Source: CAZQBY01 sp964540655 (GTDB lineage: Archaea; Altiarchaeota; Altiarchaeia; JAFGQM01). Taken from it: a DNA stretch of 13,305 nt. The notes beneath the pieces were generated by a model. The model ran no database searches. It was not told the origin of the DNA and saw only the letters and a list, made by a program, of their open reading frames with translations. The stretch spans positions 1 to 13,305 of the forward strand of contig CAZINR010000039.1 in the NCBI GenBank assembly GCA_964540655.1, in the 5' to 3' direction. Shown here one piece after another: positions 10,606 through 13,305 of the stretch. How positions within the stretch are numbered: position 1 is the first letter of the stretch; every line of letters starts with the position of its first letter. The position numbers and the translations under genes are program-made.

Positions 10606-12852
10606 TCAGAATCCCCCCAGCTTCATCTGCCTCCCCATCCCCTTGAGCTCGTCTTCTTGGTAGCCGAGAGCCTCCAGTATGCGCATGACCGCCGGCAGGA
10701 GCTGGTTGTTGATGTAGTACTCCGGGTCGTAGTCGTTCTCCTCGACGAACCCGACCATCTCGGCCTTGTCGCTTATCGAGGAGCCGCTCTTTGTTATTAT
10801 GTACTGTATGACGTCTCCGGTCGCTATCTTCTTCCCCCGCTTCTGCGCCTTCTTGGCAGCCATCACGTGAGGCGCGACGTTCTCGTAATCGCCGAGCGGT
10901 TTGGTCACCTGGGTGTGAATCACCAGGTCCTTCAGCGGTATCTTCCCGTCCCTCAGGTCCTGTATCACGCCCGTGACTATCTCCGCGGCTTTCTTGGGGT
11001 TGTTGTCCCAAAGTATGGTGTCCAAGACCTTCTCCTGGGTCTTCTTGGCTATGTTGGCCCAGTCCCGGCGCCGCGTCTCCAGGCCCTTGATGCTCAGCTT
11101 CTTGTTCTCGTCTATGAGAGCGTATCTCTTCTTGGTGACGAATATGCCGCGGGGATAGTAGCCCTCAAACTCCAGCTCCATGGCGGAGGGGAGCTCGCTG
11201 TTTATCTTTGACAAAAAATCGTTCCTGACCTTCTCGACTTTTTTCTTGTCGGGCACGCCCGGTATCGAGAGCATCAGGCTGTCGGTGTCGCCGTATACCA
11301 CTTCATAGCCCTTTTCCTCGGCAGTCTTGATAGTGTCTTTTATGTATTCTCTCCCCCAAGCCGCCACCGAGCCAGCGCAGTCGTTGTTGTACCAGCGCGC
11401 GCGCGAGAAGCCCATATAGCCGTAGGCGCTGTTGGCCAGTATCTTCAAGGCCTGCTGGCGGGCGTCTAGGCTCTTTATTCTGGTCTTGTCGCCTTTTTTG
11501 GCGATTAGCTTCTTCATCTCCAATTTGACTTTTGCCCTGCTTTTGAGTATGTCATCAAGCAGCTCCGGTATGAGGCCTTTTCTCTTCTTGCAGAACTTCG
11601 CGCCGGTGGGCGAGACGTGCACATCTTCTTCGCAGCAGTCGCAGTTTATCGTAGATGCGTCTATGTTGTGCGCTATTATTATGGACGGATACAGCGAGCG
11701 GAAGTCGAAGACGAGTATGTTGTCGTGCATGCCCTTCTTGCNNNNNNNNNNTATGCCCTTGTCATGCGCCATCTTCATCAGGAGCCACTCTATAGACGTC
11801 CCCGTCCCCATGCGCGAGACCTCGAAGATGGGCTGCCTTATCAGCTGGGCCAGCTCGTATTGGGTGGGCAGCACCTCCATGGCTATGCGGAGGCAGGAGT
11901 CGGTGTCCGATATCGCATAATCGCATATCTCCAAGACGTTCTTGCCGTTGGCCCACCAGTCCGCCATCTTCTCCACGTCGATGTCCTTCTTCTCCTCATC
12001 GAACAGTGCTTGATGGACGTCTTCCAGAGTGTAGCGCGAGAGGTGGAACATGCGGCGGCAGACCGGGTAGAGGTCTATGTGGGGCCTGCCCGTGACGCGC
12101 GCGCCCATGTCCATGCCGCGCCTTTCCAGTTTGACCTCGTGGCCCTTCGCCCCCAATACAAAGGGTATGCCCAGCTCCTTGCAGCGCTCCCTGAGTATGG
12201 GAAAATCGAAGTTGTCGCCATTGTATGTCACCAGAAGGTCTATGTTCTGCTCTCTGACCGTGTCGATGAGCGCCTGTATCACGGCCTTCTCGTCGGCCAG
12301 CTTCTCCACCAGCCCTCCTTCGCAGGAGTGGTCGTAGGTCCAGACCTTGCGCAGCCCAGTGCTGTCGGAATAGCTTATGATTATGGGTATGCTCTTGCCC
12401 TCCGGCTGGACGGTCTCCATGTCGAAGGCGGCTATTCTGAGAAGGTCGTTGCGCGCCCCGCCCATGGGAACCAAGTCGGCATCGATTATGTAGCGCTGGA
12501 CGAATCGTATGTCGTCCTCGCGGTTTTCCCGGCAGTTCCTCAGATCGCCTATCTTGGACCTTATCTCCGGGACGTTTCCCGGATGCTTGACAGTGATCCT
12601 CACTGCGTCCAACTTCTCTCTCAGATCGGTCTTCTTGACCTTATCCAAGCGGACTATCTGCGGGAGGCCCTCGTCCTCGATCTCCTTCACCAGGCTCTGG
12701 GCGTCTTTCTTCGGCACGGCGTAGAAGTACGGTTCGAAGTCCCTGACCTCGCGGAGTTCCTTGTCCGCACCCCTCTTCTCAGAGGCGTAGAACAGCTCTA
12801 TGACCGGCTTCTCGTCCTCGGTCCTGTAGGCTGCGTCCAGAAGAATGTCCAT
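10606..12852 (-). CDS. polB: Family B DNA-directed DNA polymerase (contains an assembly gap)
   Basis: This is the archaeal replicative or repair polymerase with 3'-5' proofreading. Exonuclease motifs: I AAFDMET (Asp144, Glu146), II YNGDNFDFP (Asp216), III YAISD (Asp316). Polymerase motifs: A FDFRSLYPSII (Asp383), B KILANSAYGYMGF, C YGDTDS (Asp522, Asp524). A Cys pair CDCC with a later Cys is present in the fingers region (about 404-421), and TKKRYAL and KGLETRRRDW in the thumb. The last seven residues QMKLGGF fit the PCNA-binding PIP box QxxLxxF. A stretch of 10 N at 11742-11751 interrupts the region between exo III and motif A: spacing is about 67 residues versus about 90 in Pyrococcus polymerase, so roughly 20-30 residues are missing and the frame across the gap is not certain. 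A leaderless TATA (TATATATGG, about 12877-12885) precedes the start. Confidence 0.95.
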   Translation of the reverse strand: MDILLDAAYRTEDEKPVIELFYASEKRGADKELREVRDFEPYFYAVPKKDAQSLVKEIEDEGLPQIVRLDKVKKTDLREKLDAVRITVKHPGNVPEIRSKIGDLRNCRENREDDIRFVQRYIIDADLVPMGGARNDLLRIAAFDMETVQPEGKSIPIIISYSDSTGLRKVWTYDHSCEGGLVEKLADEKAVIQALIDTVREQNIDLLVTYNGDNFDFPILRERCKELGIPFVLGAKGHEVKLERRGMDMGARVTGRPHIDLYPVCRRMFHLSRYTLEDVHQALFDEEKKDIDVEKMADWWANGKNVLEICDYAISDTDSCLRIAMEVLPTQYELAQLIRQPIFEVSRMGTGTSIEWLLMKMAHDKGIXXXXKKGMHDNILVFDFRSLYPSIIIAHNIDASTINCDCCEEDVHVSPTGAKFCKKRKGLIPELLDDILKSRAKVKLEMKKLIAKKGDKTRIKSLDARQQALKILANSAYGYMGFSRARWYNNDCAGSVAAWGREYIKDTIKTAEEKGYEVVYGDTDSLMLSIPGVPDKKKVEKVRNDFLSKINSELPSAMELEFEGYYPRGIFVTKKRYALIDENKKLSIKGLETRRRDWANIAKKTQEKVLDTILWDNNPKKAAEIVTGVIQDLRDGKIPLKDLVIHTQVTKPLGDYENVAPHVMAAKKAQKRGKKIATGDVIQYIITKSGSSISDKAEMVGFVEENDYDPEYYINNQLLPAVMRILEALGYQEDELKGMGRQMKLGGF
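11742..11751. other. Assembly gap (10 N)
   Basis: Ten N lie inside the polymerase gene, a standard placeholder of unknown true length. The polymerase frame runs through it as if 10 nt were real, but the local spacing of motifs suggests a longer stretch is missing. Confidence 0.98.
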
Positions 12853-12944
12853 TTGACGATAATTTTTATGATAAGGCCATATATACGAAAACCTGTCTTT
12901 AATCGGCGCGCCTTTTTATTGCGCATGACATAAAAGAAAAGACT
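12853..12944. promoter_or_regulatory. Divergent promoter region polB / coiled-coil gene
   Basis: The 92-bp gap carries TATA-like elements for both genes at leaderless spacing: TATATATGG on the minus strand (about 12877-12885, some 27 nt from the polB start at 12852) and CTTTTTATTG on the plus strand (12912-12921, about 27 nt before ATG 12945). Between them, GGCGCGCC (12905-12912) is a perfect 8-bp palindrome. Confidence 0.55.
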
Positions 12945-13247
12945 ATGGGCAGGAGGAGCAAGAAGGACGACAAGAAGAAAAGGCGCAAGGGCAAGAAAGG
13001 AGAGCTTGAAGACCAGCTCGACCTTGTCAGCAGCCTTGTAGAGCAGGTCCGCTCCATGGATTCCGAGATAGACCTGCTGAAGCAGAAGATCAACCTTATC
13101 ATAAGGGAGATAAACGTCCTGAAGCGCGTGGTTTTGTCCGAGAAGCAAGACATAAAGGACCTGCAGGCGGAAGAGGAGAAAGACAAGAGCAGGTTCGAGA
13201 GCATACTTGGCATAATCAAGGGCTCCGAAGAAGAGTCAGAGGATTGA
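12945..13247 (+). CDS. Small Lys-rich coiled-coil protein, function unknown
   Basis: The 100-residue protein has an extremely basic N-terminus (residues 1-19: MGRRSKKDDKKKRRKGKKG), suited to nucleic-acid or membrane contact. The rest (20-95) is a continuous amphipathic helix with heptad-like Leu/Ile/Val spacing (LVSSLVEQVRSMDSEIDLL, then IIREINVLKRVVL) predicted as a coiled coil, ending in an acidic tail. No enzymatic motif and no family I recognise. It starts at leaderless distance from a TATA-like element and diverges from polB; a link to replication is only positional. It is a credible gene because the strand pairs with a promoter and the composition is not that of the antisense frame. Confidence 0.7.
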   Translation: MGRRSKKDDKKKRRKGKKGELEDQLDLVSSLVEQVRSMDSEIDLLKQKINLIIREINVLKRVVLSEKQDIKDLQAEEEKDKSRFESILGIIKGSEEESED

Positions 13248-13252
13248 GGATT

Positions 13253-13301
13253 GCTTTGTTGCACAATTCCCGCGTGAGCGGGAATAAGCCCTGACAAAGC
13301 A
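13253..13301. repeat. Nested inverted repeat resembling a type I-E CRISPR repeat (single copy at window edge)
   Basis: ATTCCCGC-GTGA-GCGGGAAT (13266-13285) is an 8-bp stem with a GTGA loop, followed by AAGCCC; this resembles the type I-E CRISPR repeat core (TTCCCCGCG..GCGGGGATAAACC) with one C/G pair fewer. An outer inverted repeat GCTTTGT (13253-13259) and ACAAAGC (13294-13300) encloses it. Only one copy fits in the window. It may be the edge of an array, a dispersed palindromic repeat of the ATTCCCGC type, or a terminator of the coiled-coil gene, which stops six bases before it. Confidence 0.5.
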
Positions 13302-13305
13302 CTTC

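Noticed and set aside
12899..13297. 132-codon minus-strand open frame
   Set aside because: It is antisense to the coiled-coil gene and begins within the palindromic repeat; Ser-rich composition is typical of a shadow.

Overview
The window reads as archaeal chromosomal DNA, probably from a small-genome lineage such as a DPANN archaeon (lineage is inference). Evidence: an archaeal-type SRP RNA, a family B DNA polymerase with uracil-type archaeal layout and a C-terminal PCNA-binding box, a dual-guide box C/D sRNA, and TATA-like boxes about 25 nt upstream of many start codons with almost no Shine-Dalgarno sequences, i.e. largely leaderless transcription. A run of 10 N inside the polymerase gene marks an assembly gap.

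Left part (1-2427). A cysteine-rich secreted protein runs off the left edge on the minus strand (1-623). It follows the SRP RNA gene (679-947, minus). The next 1.45 kb is the most unusual part: a gene for a putative HTH plus LAGLIDADG-like protein (1530-2135, minus), a dense set of stable hairpins downstream of it (about 1261-1500) that look like an unidentified structured RNA, and five copies of an imperfect palindromic repeat that starts TRGCGGGGGT. Three copies lie on the left (1029-1255) and two in inverted orientation on the right (2186-2401), so the order mirrors around the gene. The outer pair B/E is a full 67-nt homologous pair with a compensatory base-pair change. Some copies carry sequence resembling the T-arm and acceptor 3' end of a tRNA.

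Middle part (2428-9389, plus, with one minus gene). A SemiSWEET sugar transporter, a glycerophosphodiester phosphodiesterase, a 619-residue membrane-anchored Cys-containing surface protein of unknown function, a PHP-domain metal-dependent phosphoesterase, a PadR-type regulator (minus) that diverges from ksgA, then a translationally coupled set ksgA - small membrane protein - YrdC/TsaC-Sua5 (4-nt overlaps), and a glutamate-cysteine ligase (GCS2)-like protein.

Right part (9386-13305). An M20 metallopeptidase (minus) shares a CTAG stop palindrome with the GCS2-like gene. Between it and the DNA polymerase sits a box C/D sRNA (10536-10604, plus) whose two 12-nt guides, by the fifth-nucleotide rule, point at U2552 of the 23S rRNA A-loop and at C34 of elongator tRNA-Met. 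The spacer between its D' and C' boxes folds as a 7-bp hairpin with a GCAA tetraloop, an uncommon architecture. PolB (minus) diverges from a small Lys-rich coiled-coil protein, after which a hairpin resembling a type I-E CRISPR repeat lies at the window edge.

Themes: RNA modification and translation (C/D sRNA, KsgA, YrdC, SRP RNA), replication (PolB), and cell-surface or membrane proteins. The best candidate for something undescribed is the repeat/structured RNA/HTH-protein block at 1018-2410.
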